Shown here: positions 8,651 through 17,344 of the stretch, piece after piece | Layout of the letters: each line of letters opens with the position of its first letter | Position numbering within the stretch: the first letter of the stretch is position 1 | From: an uncultured Roseburia sp. | Lineage (GTDB): Bacteria; Bacillota; Clostridia; Lachnospirales; Lachnospiraceae | Direction of reading: 5' to 3' | Length of the DNA stretch: 64,000 bases | Assembly (NCBI GenBank): GCA_934292805.1 | Contig: CAKQXQ010000001.1 | Coordinates: 68,622-132,621, forward strand | Made by a program: the position numbers and the translations under genes | Notes under the pieces: generated by a model | The model's input: the letters and a program-made list of their open reading frames with translations, nothing else | What the model was told of the DNA's origin: nothing | Database searches by the model: none

Positions 8651-9600
8651 TTATTCCTTTCTGCTTCCTCATCATTGGTAATCTGAATCACATAATGTGG
8701 TCTCTTTTTGACTTCCATATACGTTTTCGATAAATACTGTCCCATAATCCCCATGCAAAACAATTGAATGCCTCCGACAAAAGTGATAATACAAGCCAGC
8801 GACGGCCATCCACTCACAGGATCCCCGAACATCAATTTTCTTACGATAATAAATACAATTGCCAAAAATGAAACAAATGTCATAATAATCCCAAGATAAG
8901 ATGATATTGTCAATGGCACATTCGAAAAATTAACGATTCCATCTATCGAATACCGGAGTAATTTCCAGAAGCTCCACTTCGTCTCTCCTTCTTTTCTTTC
9001 TACGTTCTCATATTCCATCCATTTGGTCCGGTATCCTACCCAGCCAAAAATCCCCTTTGAGAAGCGGTTATACTCCGTCAATGTAAGTACACTGTCTACC
9101 ATTGGTCTTGTCATCAGCCGAAAATCTCTTGCTCCATCCATTATCTCTATATCTGAAATTTTATTTATCAGCCGGTAAAAAATTCTTGCACACAATGAGC
9201 GTATCGGTGGTTCTCCTTTTCTGGAGACTCTCCTTGCCGCCACACTATCATATTCTCCAGATTCCAATATACTAAGCATCTCTGGCAATAATTCCGGTGG
9301 ATCCTGCATATCAGCATCCATCGTAACAACATAATCACCCTTTGCATTAGAAAGTCCGGCATAAATGGCGGATTCCTTTCCAAAATTCCTGGAAAAAGAA
9401 TAATATCTTATATTATTATCTTCCCCCGCCAAAGCAATCATTTTCTGTAATGTATGATCCTTAGATCCATCGTTTACCAAAAGCATCTCATACTGATATC
9501 CACTCTGCTCATTCATGATCTGTCTGACAGCCTTACAAATTTTATCCAGATTGTTTTCCTCATTATAACACGGAATAATTATACTTATTAATTTATCCAT
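8647..9600 (-). CDS. GT2 polyprenyl-phosphate glycosyltransferase (GtrB/CsbB-like)
   Basis: 317 residues. Cytoplasmic GT-A domain with SIIIPCYNEE at the start, DGSKD and DADMQDPPE (the DxD metal site), then two C-terminal membrane helices from about residue 225. This matches the DPM1/GtrB/YfdH family, which loads a sugar onto undecaprenyl phosphate at the inner face. A GtrII-like membrane protein is encoded divergently at 10063, so the pair would make and then transfer the lipid-linked sugar. The ATG at 9600 follows GGGAGG and lies about 25 bases after a good promoter; a longer upstream frame has no such support. It shares the ATGA overlap with the sulfatase-fold gene. Confidence 0.88.
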   Translation of the reverse strand: MDKLISIIIPCYNEENNLDKICKAVRQIMNEQSGYQYEMLLVNDGSKDHTLQKMIALAGEDNNIRYYSFSRNFGKESAIYAGLSNAKGDYVVTMDADMQDPPELLPEMLSILESGEYDSVAARRVSRKGEPPIRSLCARIFYRLINKISDIEIMDGARDFRLMTRPMVDSVLTLTEYNRFSKGIFGWVGYRTKWMEYENVERKEGETKWSFWKLLRYSIDGIVNFSNVPLTISSYLGIIMTFVSFLAIVFIIVRKLMFGDPVSGWPSLACIITFVGGIQLFCMGIMGQYLSKTYMEVKKRPHYVIQITNDEEAERNK

Positions 9601-9631
9601 TCTCCCTCCCGACAATCTTCTTAACTGTTCC

Positions 9632-9660
9632 ATTATAACCACTCTTTTCCTAATTCGCAA
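9632..9660 (-). promoter_or_regulatory. Sigma-A-type promoter for the GT2/sulfatase-fold pair
   Basis: Minus strand: TTGCGA (9660-9655), 17-base spacer, TATAAT (9637-9632). Transcription would start near 9625, about 25 bases upstream of the GT2 start codon. The promoter lies within the eroded IS relic region, so the element's remains may have supplied it. Confidence 0.65.
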
Positions 9661-9784
9661 GGCTCGAGTCGCATCCTACTTTTGTTTGTACAAAATATTT
9701 TCTCTATGATATAATCCCATCTTTGACAGTTGGAAAGCAAAAAAACGGTTGTAAAGCCAGTAAAATCAAAAGAACGTGCCTCGT

Positions 9785-9977
9785 TCATAGGAATGCAGGC
9801 AGCTTCACTTTTCGCCCAAGCCATAAGTTTTTCATTATCACCATCAAACTGATCCAACAAAGTATTGTATTTTGCAAGCTTCTTATAAATGCGAGATGAT
9901 GACTTTCCATCCTTTTTTCGAAATGATTGATAAATGTAAACGTCTTTATTGTTTCTACTACCTGTAATTGCAATATA
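9785..9977 (-). pseudogene. N-terminal relic of an IS1634-type transposase
   Basis: The frame starts MYIAITGSRNNKDVYIYQSF and continues through KSSSRIYKKLAKYN to MAWAKSEAA, which I recognise as the first 60 or so residues of IS1634-family transposases (normally over 500 residues). The similarity then stops and no catalytic DDE region follows. No terminal repeats could be identified. The relic lies between the divergent GtrB-like and GtrII-like genes. Confidence 0.65.
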
Positions 9978-10062
9978 CATTTCAACATTTTTCAAATGAA
10001 CACTATCTCATAAATTCGTTCTATGTTATAATTGCTCTCATAACCAAAGGAGATTATTATCT

Positions 10063-11589
10063 ATGTCAGAATCAACCATAACTATATTTAATCGTACATT
10101 CACTATTAAAAGCCAATGGAAAATCACTTTTCTTGCCACATGGATTGGCGGAATGCTTGCTCATGCCTACCGCTTTTTTAACTTTTTGCCATCATGGGAT
10201 TCCATGTATAATTTTGCCGGAACCGGTGCCACCTATTCTTCTGGAAGATGTTTTCTCGAATTTTTCAGCAAAATCTCATCAAAATATGATATGCCATGGG
10301 TCAATGGTGCCTTATCGTTATTTTACATCAGCATTACAAGCATACTGTTAACTGAACTTTTTGAATTAAAAAAAACATGGTCTTGTATATTGCTTTCACT
10401 CCTTGTTGTTTCTTTTCCAACAATCACGGCTTCTTTTGCCTTCATGTTCACAGCAGATGGTTATATGATGGCCTTTCTAATGGCAGTTCTCGGAATTTAT
10501 TTTACCAAAAAATATAAATATGGTATTCTTCCTGGCATTATCTGCATCGGTCTGAGCATTGGAACCTATCAGGCTTATATCAGTGTCATGCTCTGTTCTC
10601 TGCTTGTAATCTTTATTCAGGATCTCTTTATAAGGCAGGCAGATTTTAAAACTTTCTTTCTAAAAAACTGGAAATATATCCCACTTTTACTCGGTGGATT
10701 TCTTTTTTATAAAATTTCTTCTACACTAATCAACGCATACTATCATATTACGCTTACAGATTATCAGGGAATCGGTCAGATCCATATCATGTCCTTATGG
10801 GATTATAAACAAGCTTTCCGAAATGTTTATAATGAGCTTTCTCACCTTTTTAGTTTCAACGAAGGTCTTCATGCGTACTGGTATGGTTATTTTAACAGAG
10901 GTGTATTCCTTCTTATCATACTGATAACTTTTTTTCTGGCAGTAAAAAACAAGATATATCAGCGTCCTCTTTCCTGCCTGACCGGCTTTATCTGTATCGC
11001 CTGCCTGCCGCTTTCCGTATGCTTTTTGTATTTCATATCATCTGAGGTATGGTATCATACTCTGATGGAAATGGGTGCCTGCTTCATCTATTTACTTTTG
11101 CTATGCTATCTGGAGCAAAGCTTCGACCAAAAAATATTTGATAAAATATTAAAAACAGCCGGCATTCTGGTCTTATCTTATCTGTCATTTTACAATATCA
11201 GAAATGCCAATATCTGTTATAATGAAATGAATCTGAGCTACGAAAAAAGTTATAGTATCACTTCAAACATTTTAGACCGTATTGAAAATCTGGATGAATT
11301 TCCCGAAATATCAAAAGTCGCGGTTATTGGTACTTATCATACCTATTCAGAAAATATTGGTGGAACCATACCTTATATCATCGGTGTGGATCAGGATAAT
11401 TTTTTAAACCTGGATTTCCATTATTTTGCAATGTGGAATTATTGCTTTGGCGTCCAGCTGGAACAGGCCAGTTCCGAAGAGATTTCAATAATCAAACAGA
11501 CTGATGATTATCAGAATCTTGATGTTTATCCTGCCAAAAACTGTATTGCTGTCATCAACAATACCATTGTTGTAAAATTACCGGAATAA
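10063..11589 (+). CDS. GtrII-like membrane glucosyltransferase
   Basis: 508 residues, about ten predicted membrane helices, with an early PSWDSMYN and SGRCFLEFF region typical of the glucosyl transferase GtrII family (Pfam Glucos_trans_II), and a soluble C-terminal part from about residue 395. Family members take glucose from undecaprenyl phosphate outside the membrane and add it to O-antigen or wall polymer. The GtrB-like partner is encoded divergently about 460 bases away. An AGGAG motif lies 10 bases before the ATG and a TATAAT about 31 bases upstream. One of only two plus-strand genes in the window. Confidence 0.75.
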   Translation: MSESTITIFNRTFTIKSQWKITFLATWIGGMLAHAYRFFNFLPSWDSMYNFAGTGATYSSGRCFLEFFSKISSKYDMPWVNGALSLFYISITSILLTELFELKKTWSCILLSLLVVSFPTITASFAFMFTADGYMMAFLMAVLGIYFTKKYKYGILPGIICIGLSIGTYQAYISVMLCSLLVIFIQDLFIRQADFKTFFLKNWKYIPLLLGGFLFYKISSTLINAYYHITLTDYQGIGQIHIMSLWDYKQAFRNVYNELSHLFSFNEGLHAYWYGYFNRGVFLLIILITFFLAVKNKIYQRPLSCLTGFICIACLPLSVCFLYFISSEVWYHTLMEMGACFIYLLLLCYLEQSFDQKIFDKILKTAGILVLSYLSFYNIRNANICYNEMNLSYEKSYSITSNILDRIENLDEFPEISKVAVIGTYHTYSENIGGTIPYIIGVDQDNFLNLDFHYFAMWNYCFGVQLEQASSEEISIIKQTDDYQNLDVYPAKNCIAVINNTIVVKLPE

Positions 11590-11610
11590 TCCTTCCTGCC
11601 GAATATACAA

Positions 11611-11670
11611 AAAGAATTGAGACTTTTTCTGTTGTCACTGATATCAGATAATGTCCCAATTCTTTTTATT
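11611..11670 (+). terminator. Rho-independent terminator
   Basis: AAGAATTGAGAC (about 11612-11623) pairs with GTCCCAATTCTT (11653-11664) with one mismatch, around a 29-base loop, followed by a T-rich stretch. It lies about 22 bases after the GtrII-like stop codon. Confidence 0.6.
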
Positions 11671-11761
11671 TTAATTTTTTATTCTTTTTATCAATGTATA
11701 TTCTTTATCTGTTCTTTTCTATTTCAAATCATCTGCCTTTCCTCCCCTTCACTGCAATATC

Positions 11762-11790
11762 TTTTCACAAAACTTATTCTATGATATAAT
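11762..11790 (+). promoter_or_regulatory. Putative promoter of the Wzy-like gene
   Basis: TTTTCA (11762-11767), 17-base spacer, TATAAT (11785-11790), about 35 bases before the GAGGAG ribosome-binding site and the ATG at 11832. The -10 is perfect, the -35 weak. Confidence 0.5.
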
Positions 11791-11831
11791 ATATTGGCAC
11801 TATTAGTTATATTTGAGGAGATTATATACTT

Positions 11832-13010
11832 ATGACATTAATAGAAAAATTCAAACAACGCAATCTGTTTTCTACTTATTTTTTTTATATTATTTACTTT
11901 CTGCTTGGAATATATTACCTGCTATTTAGCTTTATGAGTGAAACAATCCCTCAATACTGGAATCAGGTAATATTTTTTTATCACGCTTTACTGATACTTC
12001 TGCTCGTCAAAGTATTATTACAGAAAAATACGTTTCTTCAATGGATTTTCCTTGTTGCTCTGCTTTACTTATGCTATAAAAGTTTCCAATATAATTACGA
12101 CTTCTATAACATTTTCGGAACCATGATGCTATTGTGCTGTGCGAAAAATATAGAAATAAAAAAGCTTGTTAAAGTAGACTTTTTTGTCCGTATAGCACGA
12201 ATTATCCTTTTTATTTTGTTGCCTTTTACCGGACTTATGGCTAATAATTTTAATATCTGGATTGGAGGAAGGCTTAGAACTTTCTTCGGTTGGACACATG
12301 CTAATATGATGGGAATAGATTTCCTTCTCCTTACTATGGATCTTATGTTTCTGCGAAAAGAATCAAAAAAATGGTATGACTGCGTTCTCTATGCTGCCAT
12401 TATTATCTTTCTTGACAAAACAGCTAACAGCAGAACTGCAGAAATAGTCATCGCCATATTGATAATTATCCAGTTATTGTCAATCCTTTTAAAAGAAACA
12501 TGGTTTCACAATATCATGATCCTTTTTACCAGTGGAGCATTCGCCCTTTGTATTGGGATTCCACTTGTCGGAAGTTACATCTATTTGCATACACCAGATA
12601 TTTTATCGCAATATGATGGTACATTCCTTTCAAGGATACAATTAACGGTTCAGGTATTTGTAAAATATGGACGAATGGCTTTTTATGGCTTTCCTCTAGA
12701 AACTGATGACTGTCTTGATATGATGTACTCTTATATCGGATTACATTGGGGAATTGCAGCTTCTGTCATTATCACTTTTGCAATTCTTTATGCGATCTAT
12801 CGTGCAGCGAAGGAACGGCAGACTGATTTTTTAATTTTGTTATTTTTATTCCTGATTTACGGATGTTCTGAGGTGGCACATATTTATCCGGTATATTCTT
12901 ATTGTTCTCTCTTATTTGGTTATTATATAATGAATCATAAACCGATCTGCCTGTCATCCGCTCTTTCAAAAATCCTGCCTTCAAAAAAATACAAGAATGG
13001 AGATGCCTAA
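11832..13010 (+). CDS. Multi-pass membrane protein, probable polysaccharide polymerase (Wzy/ligase-like)
   Basis: 392 residues, about ten to eleven hydrophobic helices. Short motifs GWTHANMMG, DKTANSRTAE and a long loop around SRIQLTVQVF resemble the O-antigen polymerase/ligase superfamily, in which sequence conservation is low. Gene context supports this: it is convergent with a Wzz-like chain-length gene and near the GtrII-like gene. GAGGAG lies 11 bases before the ATG. The last codons and the stop form one arm and the loop of a perfect hairpin that also terminates the opposing gene. The polymerase role is inferred; no catalytic residues can be assigned. Confidence 0.6.
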   Translation: MTLIEKFKQRNLFSTYFFYIIYFLLGIYYLLFSFMSETIPQYWNQVIFFYHALLILLLVKVLLQKNTFLQWIFLVALLYLCYKSFQYNYDFYNIFGTMMLLCCAKNIEIKKLVKVDFFVRIARIILFILLPFTGLMANNFNIWIGGRLRTFFGWTHANMMGIDFLLLTMDLMFLRKESKKWYDCVLYAAIIIFLDKTANSRTAEIVIAILIIIQLLSILLKETWFHNIMILFTSGAFALCIGIPLVGSYIYLHTPDILSQYDGTFLSRIQLTVQVFVKYGRMAFYGFPLETDDCLDMMYSYIGLHWGIAASVIITFAILYAIYRAAKERQTDFLILLFLFLIYGCSEVAHIYPVYSYCSLLFGYYIMNHKPICLSSALSKILPSKKYKNGDA

Positions 13011-13030
13011 GCATCTCCATTCTTGTATCT
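12983..13030. terminator. Bidirectional terminator with the stop codon in its loop
   Basis: A perfect 18-bp inverted repeat (12989-13006 and 13011-13028) encloses a 4-base loop, CTAA; positions 13008-13010 are the TAA stop of the plus-strand gene. On the minus strand the stem is followed by seven T, making a strong intrinsic terminator for the convergent Wzz-like gene. On the plus strand the following bases are less T-rich (ATCTTTCG). Confidence 0.85.
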
Positions 13031-13041
13031 TTCGAATCATT

Positions 13042-14544
13042 CTAATATAAGTCACTTCCAATAACAACACTTCCCAGTACTTCTGACTGACAACGTCTGC
13101 AAAGTTCGACTGTTTCTTTTATTTCATCTCTGCTTGTTTTCATAAGCTGTGTTACTAAAACTACTCCGTCAGCACTTTCCAGCTGTCTTAATACATCTGT
13201 ATCATCTGAAATCAGGCTGCCTGTACATCTGACATCTAATCCAAGTTCTCTAACCTTATCAGCAAATGTATCTGTCAGCTCTTTCATATGCTGTGTATTC
13301 TCTGAATATGCAACCAGAAGATGTTTCATATTCTGCTGTTCTGCCATCATAGCAACTTCATGACTGATACGGGTCAGCAGCATATCATTCTCTTCTTTTT
13401 TCTTTCCATGTAAGAACCAGGAATCTATTCTCTGATCGATCAGATTATATTTTCTTCCTATTGGTTTTATTCTCACTACTGTTCCGAACACAGGATAACC
13501 GGTAATGGTTTTCACTTCATCTTCGTCTTTGACTGTCTGCGTCATAATAAAGACAATTGCATGATAACAGACAATAAGAAACATTCCTGCAAGGAGACCA
13601 ATCAAAATATACTTCATATTTACATACTGTATCTCCTGTTTTGCCATGATTGTTGAATCCTTCTCAACTGATGTATCTGCATCTACTTCTTCTATCGGCT
13701 CTACTAATAATTTGTAATAAGCAAGCTGATTCTCCGAAAGTCCTGATGACGCATTCTGCATTGCCGAATACGCACTGCTTACAGCATCAATTGCAATTGA
13801 TTTCTGTTTTCCTATTTCATTATCACAGGATACAAAATATTGTTCTGACACCGGTTTTATCGTAAATACACCAAATGTCTGCTGTAATTGTTCTGTATAT
13901 GTCTGGATCCGGTTTTTCATAATCTGTGTGATCTGTTCACACTGCTCCTGATCCATTGCATAAATCTGAATGTTCAGAATGCCTGAATTCAAACTATTCA
14001 CCATCATGTTTGCCTGGCATTGCGTCTTCAATGTATCATTCACAGAGATTAATTCTCTTACTGAAGTATTTGCATATTCTTCCCCAAATACTGCTGCGAT
14101 CTCTGTGCATGTATTCTCATCTAACAATGTATTCTCATACATTGCAAAAATATTTGTAAGTTCTTCCTCAGCAGTATCCTTCCTTACCTGATAACTTAAC
14201 ATACCGGTCGGTATCTCATTCGGATTAAGCTGCATGACTACCGAATGTTCAAGATATTGCTCGTTATCCCGATACAACTCTGCATTATAAGAGTACATTC
14301 TATATGCAAGATCAACCTGTTCAATCTCATCTTCGGTCAGATCACTTTTCACATTTTGAATTTGCTGTTCTGTATCGATTTCCTGTGTTTCGTTCGCTGT
14401 CTTTACTTCTGCTGTACTCTTCTTAACAGAATATAAATTAGCCACAACAGCCAAAATTACCATTGCAATAAGAATGCTGCGCCATTTACGCAGAACATAA
14501 TGCAATAAGGTCATTAAATCAATCTGTACTTCTTCTTCGTTCAT
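13042..14544 (-). CDS. Wzz/CapA-like polysaccharide chain-length protein
   Basis: 500 residues. Wzz domain at the N-terminus (IDLMTLLHYVLRKWRSIL and a membrane helix at about residues 27-45), a long extracytoplasmic coiled region rich in Glu and Gln, a second helix at about residue 315, then a cytoplasmic segment (SHEVAMMAEQ, VLLV-type strands) resembling the tyrosine-kinase fold but with no Walker A motif. Such proteins set polymer length or regulate export. GAGAGG sits 6 bases before the ATG at 14544, and a promoter lies at 14583-14611. It follows the CDP-sugar operon but has its own promoter. Confidence 0.75.
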   Translation of the reverse strand: MNEEEVQIDLMTLLHYVLRKWRSILIAMVILAVVANLYSVKKSTAEVKTANETQEIDTEQQIQNVKSDLTEDEIEQVDLAYRMYSYNAELYRDNEQYLEHSVVMQLNPNEIPTGMLSYQVRKDTAEEELTNIFAMYENTLLDENTCTEIAAVFGEEYANTSVRELISVNDTLKTQCQANMMVNSLNSGILNIQIYAMDQEQCEQITQIMKNRIQTYTEQLQQTFGVFTIKPVSEQYFVSCDNEIGKQKSIAIDAVSSAYSAMQNASSGLSENQLAYYKLLVEPIEEVDADTSVEKDSTIMAKQEIQYVNMKYILIGLLAGMFLIVCYHAIVFIMTQTVKDEDEVKTITGYPVFGTVVRIKPIGRKYNLIDQRIDSWFLHGKKKEENDMLLTRISHEVAMMAEQQNMKHLLVAYSENTQHMKELTDTFADKVRELGLDVRCTGSLISDDTDVLRQLESADGVVLVTQLMKTSRDEIKETVELCRRCQSEVLGSVVIGSDLY

Positions 14545-14582
14545 GATAAACCTCTCGATCTTAAAATTTGTCACTGCAAGCC

Positions 14583-14611
14583 ATTATAACACAGAACTAT
14601 GTTTGTGTATA
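14583..14611 (-). promoter_or_regulatory. Promoter of the Wzz-like gene
   Basis: Minus strand: TATACA (14611-14606), 17-base spacer, perfect TATAAT (14588-14583), about 38 bases upstream of the start codon at 14544. Confidence 0.55.
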
Positions 14612-14657
14612 TAGCATCAATATATCTATTATGCCATGGTATTATAGTTAGTTCAAT

Positions 14658-15569
14658 TTATTTTTTCTTAAGAATTTCACGGATTCCATCTTCAAACCCT
14701 ACAACAGGCTTCCATCCGGTATCTTCTTGAAGCTTTTGAATGTCTGCACATAAATTCATTACCGTTCCTTCTGAATAAGGAATTTCTCCGATTCCAAGTG
14801 GAATCTTGTCATTCACTACTCTTCCGATAATCTCAATGTAAGTCCGCAGTAATTGAGCTTTTCCACTGCCAAGACAATAAACCTTATTTCCGGTTGATCT
14901 CTCTCCGATCAGATAAAATGCTCTTCCTGCATCCAAGCTATAAAGATAGTCCCATCTCTGTTCTCCTGCTGTAAAAGATGGATGTTCTCCATTCAATAAT
15001 TTTCGGATCGTAGATGATACCATTGTTCCCGGCTTATCATATCTTCCATACACACTGAAAATCCTTACCCAGAAAAAATCGATTCCCAGCTTCTTTGCCT
15101 CTTCCGCTGCCAGTTTTCCTGCTGCATATTTTGCAATTCCATACGGCTGAACCGGATTCACCTGGGATGTCTCACTTATTCTGTCAATATCCAGTTTTCC
15201 ATATTCTGCCTGCGAACCGGTTCCGATAAACTTTTTACATTTTAGCTTTGCTGCCGCGTCAACAGCATCTAATGTATAGCCTATATTTTCCGCCTGACCG
15301 GCAATGTCATCATTTCTGCCAGCATCTGTCACACTCCATGCCGCATGATAAAACACATCACATTCTTCCTGTATCATATCCGGCAGCTTGTGGTAATTTT
15401 CTGACGAACATTCTACAACAATGATTCTGTCATCTTTCGGCAATCTGTCCATCTTTGTTGTACGAGGACGCACTATCGCATATATTTTTGATATTCCTGC
15501 TTCCAAGCATGCTTCAATGATAGCAAGTCCTATCATACTTGTAGCTCCGGTCACAATTATTTTTCTCAT
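14658..15569 (-). CDS. NAD(P)-dependent sugar-nucleotide reductase/epimerase (SDR)
   Basis: 303 residues of extended SDR type: nucleotide-binding TGATSMIG at residues 8-15, and the active-site Tyr-x-x-x-Lys in PYGIAKYAAG near residue 143. It is the last gene of the CDP-3,6-dideoxyhexose operon and starts 28 bases after the carboligase stop. In Yersinia the yersiniose pathway ends with an SDR (YerF) that reduces the ketone left after two-carbon addition; this gene is in the right place for that role. It could instead be a 4-reductase or epimerase giving a simple 3,6-dideoxyhexose. Family certain, substrate inferred. Confidence 0.72.
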   Translation of the reverse strand: MRKIIVTGATSMIGLAIIEACLEAGISKIYAIVRPRTTKMDRLPKDDRIIVVECSSENYHKLPDMIQEECDVFYHAAWSVTDAGRNDDIAGQAENIGYTLDAVDAAAKLKCKKFIGTGSQAEYGKLDIDRISETSQVNPVQPYGIAKYAAGKLAAEEAKKLGIDFFWVRIFSVYGRYDKPGTMVSSTIRKLLNGEHPSFTAGEQRWDYLYSLDAGRAFYLIGERSTGNKVYCLGSGKAQLLRTYIEIIGRVVNDKIPLGIGEIPYSEGTVMNLCADIQKLQEDTGWKPVVGFEDGIREILKKK

Positions 15570-15597
15570 AATATTTCTAACCCTGCTTTTATATCTC

Positions 15598-17328
15598 TTA
15601 TAAGTTCATAAGCCTGTCATATAATTTTCTATCCAGAAGAGGCTCCTGATCCTGATTTGGTTTTCCAAATTCCAGCTTAGGGAATACATATGTATTCTCT
15701 TCTATCAAAATCTCTACCAGAAGCGGATCTTTATCCTCAAACTCTGGTATCGTATCTGGGATCTCACCCATCTTCCACTGTAAACTTCTTATATCATAGG
15801 CCCTGGCCACTTTTGCAAAATCAGGTGCTGTATATCCACCGGCTGGTTTTGTCTGATAATAATTTCCATCAAAATACATTTCCTGAAAATGTCTGATCAT
15901 TCCAAGAGCATCATTATTTAGGACGACTATCTTTATTGGCAGTCTCTCGCGGGCAATAAACTGTAATTCCTGAATATTCATCTGCAAGCCGCCATCCCCT
16001 GTAATACAGACCACCGTTTCACCTGATGCATAATATGCACCAATCGCTGCCGGAAGAGAATATCCCATAGCTCCGTGTCCACCGGAGAAAAGAACCTGCT
16101 GTCCAGGTTTTAACTGTACTGACTGTGCAACCCACACCTGATTTTGTCCAACATCTGTTGTTATGACTGCACGTTCCGGAAAACTTTTACTTATTCTTCT
16201 CACAAGCTGCCCTGTTGCACACCTGTCAGCTTCTTTTAACTCTGATTCGATTTCATCACACACATGTAACCAATTTCCAAAATCAAATGATGCTGATTTT
16301 GTCAATTTATCAATTGCCTGAATGATTTCCTGCATACCTGCACAGATCTTCACTTCATCCCTGTGGACAGAATATGCAAGCTCGCCTTCATCTACATCAA
16401 ATCGAAGAATTACGGCATCAGGTGCAAAATTCTCCCTTTTTGCTCCAACCTGCCGCACATCCATTCTCGAACCAATTGCAATCACCAGATCACTCTTGGC
16501 AACAATAAAATTCGCAGAACGATCTCCGTATGCACCTATAAATCCATAATTATAAGGATCATCACTCACTACATCAAATGCAATCATGCTTGTAACTACC
16601 GGTATTTTGAATTTGTGGCAAAACTCAAGCACTTTTTTCTGTTCTTTTGTGATCTTTACTCCATTTCCAACCAAGCAGCATGGGCGGCTTGCCTGATTCA
16701 ATGCTTTTCTTAGAGTTTTCTCTATGTCTGTTACTTTCTGCTGAATATTTTGTTGTAAAACAGAAATATCTTCTTTCTCCTCTTCTCCATATAGTGTATC
16801 AATATCGATTTCTGCACGGAATACATTCATTGGGATATCAAGAAGCACAGGTCCCATTCTCCCTGTTGTCGCCTCATAAAAAGCTTTATCCAGATAAAAT
16901 TTTATCTTATCCGCTGACTCCACATACTGTGCGTACTTCGTTACAGGAGTAACCATAGAAACAATATCTGTTTCCTGAAACCCTCTCTGACGCACCTCAT
17001 ATTGTCCTCTGGATTCAAATGTATTCACCTGTCCTGTGATAAAAACAGTCGGAATAGAATCAAAAAAGGCATCACAGATGCCTGTTATAAGGTTCGTTGC
17101 TCCCGGACCACTTGTTGCATATGCGACACCTGGTTTTCCACTGCTCTGTGCATACCCACAGGCAGCGAATGCCGCTCCCTGCTCATGATATGTAACGTGT
17201 GCCGCTATTTTATCCTGATACTTAGAAAAAGAATCCATCAGATGTGTTACCATCCCTCCCGGATAGCCAAACACATCTGTGATTCCTTTCTCTATCAGAT
17301 ACTCTACAATATAATCTGATACTTTCAT
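15598..17328 (-). CDS. ThDP-dependent carboligase, YerE-like (acetolactate synthase fold)
   Basis: 576 residues with the three domains of the acetolactate-synthase fold: N-terminal Pyr domain with catalytic Glu49 in TYHEQGAAFA, a central domain (GNGVKIT, GSRMDVRQ), and a C-terminal ThDP/Mg domain with GDGGLQMN to VLNND. Taken alone it could be called IlvB. But it lies between rfbH and an SDR in a CDP-sugar operon, with no IlvN subunit, as in the Yersinia yersiniose cluster. There YerE transfers a two-carbon unit from pyruvate to CDP-3,6-dideoxy-4-hexulose. GGGAGA precedes the ATG at 17328. The fold is certain; the carboligase-on-sugar role is inferred from context. Confidence 0.78.
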   Translation of the reverse strand: MKVSDYIVEYLIEKGITDVFGYPGGMVTHLMDSFSKYQDKIAAHVTYHEQGAAFAACGYAQSSGKPGVAYATSGPGATNLITGICDAFFDSIPTVFITGQVNTFESRGQYEVRQRGFQETDIVSMVTPVTKYAQYVESADKIKFYLDKAFYEATTGRMGPVLLDIPMNVFRAEIDIDTLYGEEEKEDISVLQQNIQQKVTDIEKTLRKALNQASRPCCLVGNGVKITKEQKKVLEFCHKFKIPVVTSMIAFDVVSDDPYNYGFIGAYGDRSANFIVAKSDLVIAIGSRMDVRQVGAKRENFAPDAVILRFDVDEGELAYSVHRDEVKICAGMQEIIQAIDKLTKSASFDFGNWLHVCDEIESELKEADRCATGQLVRRISKSFPERAVITTDVGQNQVWVAQSVQLKPGQQVLFSGGHGAMGYSLPAAIGAYYASGETVVCITGDGGLQMNIQELQFIARERLPIKIVVLNNDALGMIRHFQEMYFDGNYYQTKPAGGYTAPDFAKVARAYDIRSLQWKMGEIPDTIPEFEDKDPLLVEILIEENTYVFPKLEFGKPNQDQEPLLDRKLYDRLMNL

Positions 17329-17344
17329 CTGGTTTCTCCCACAA

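Noticed and set aside
15598..17328. Calling the ThDP enzyme a biosynthetic acetolactate synthase (IlvB)
   Set aside because: No IlvN or other branched-chain amino-acid gene is near, and it is embedded in a CDP-sugar operon. The YerE-like role is preferred, though sequence alone cannot exclude IlvB.
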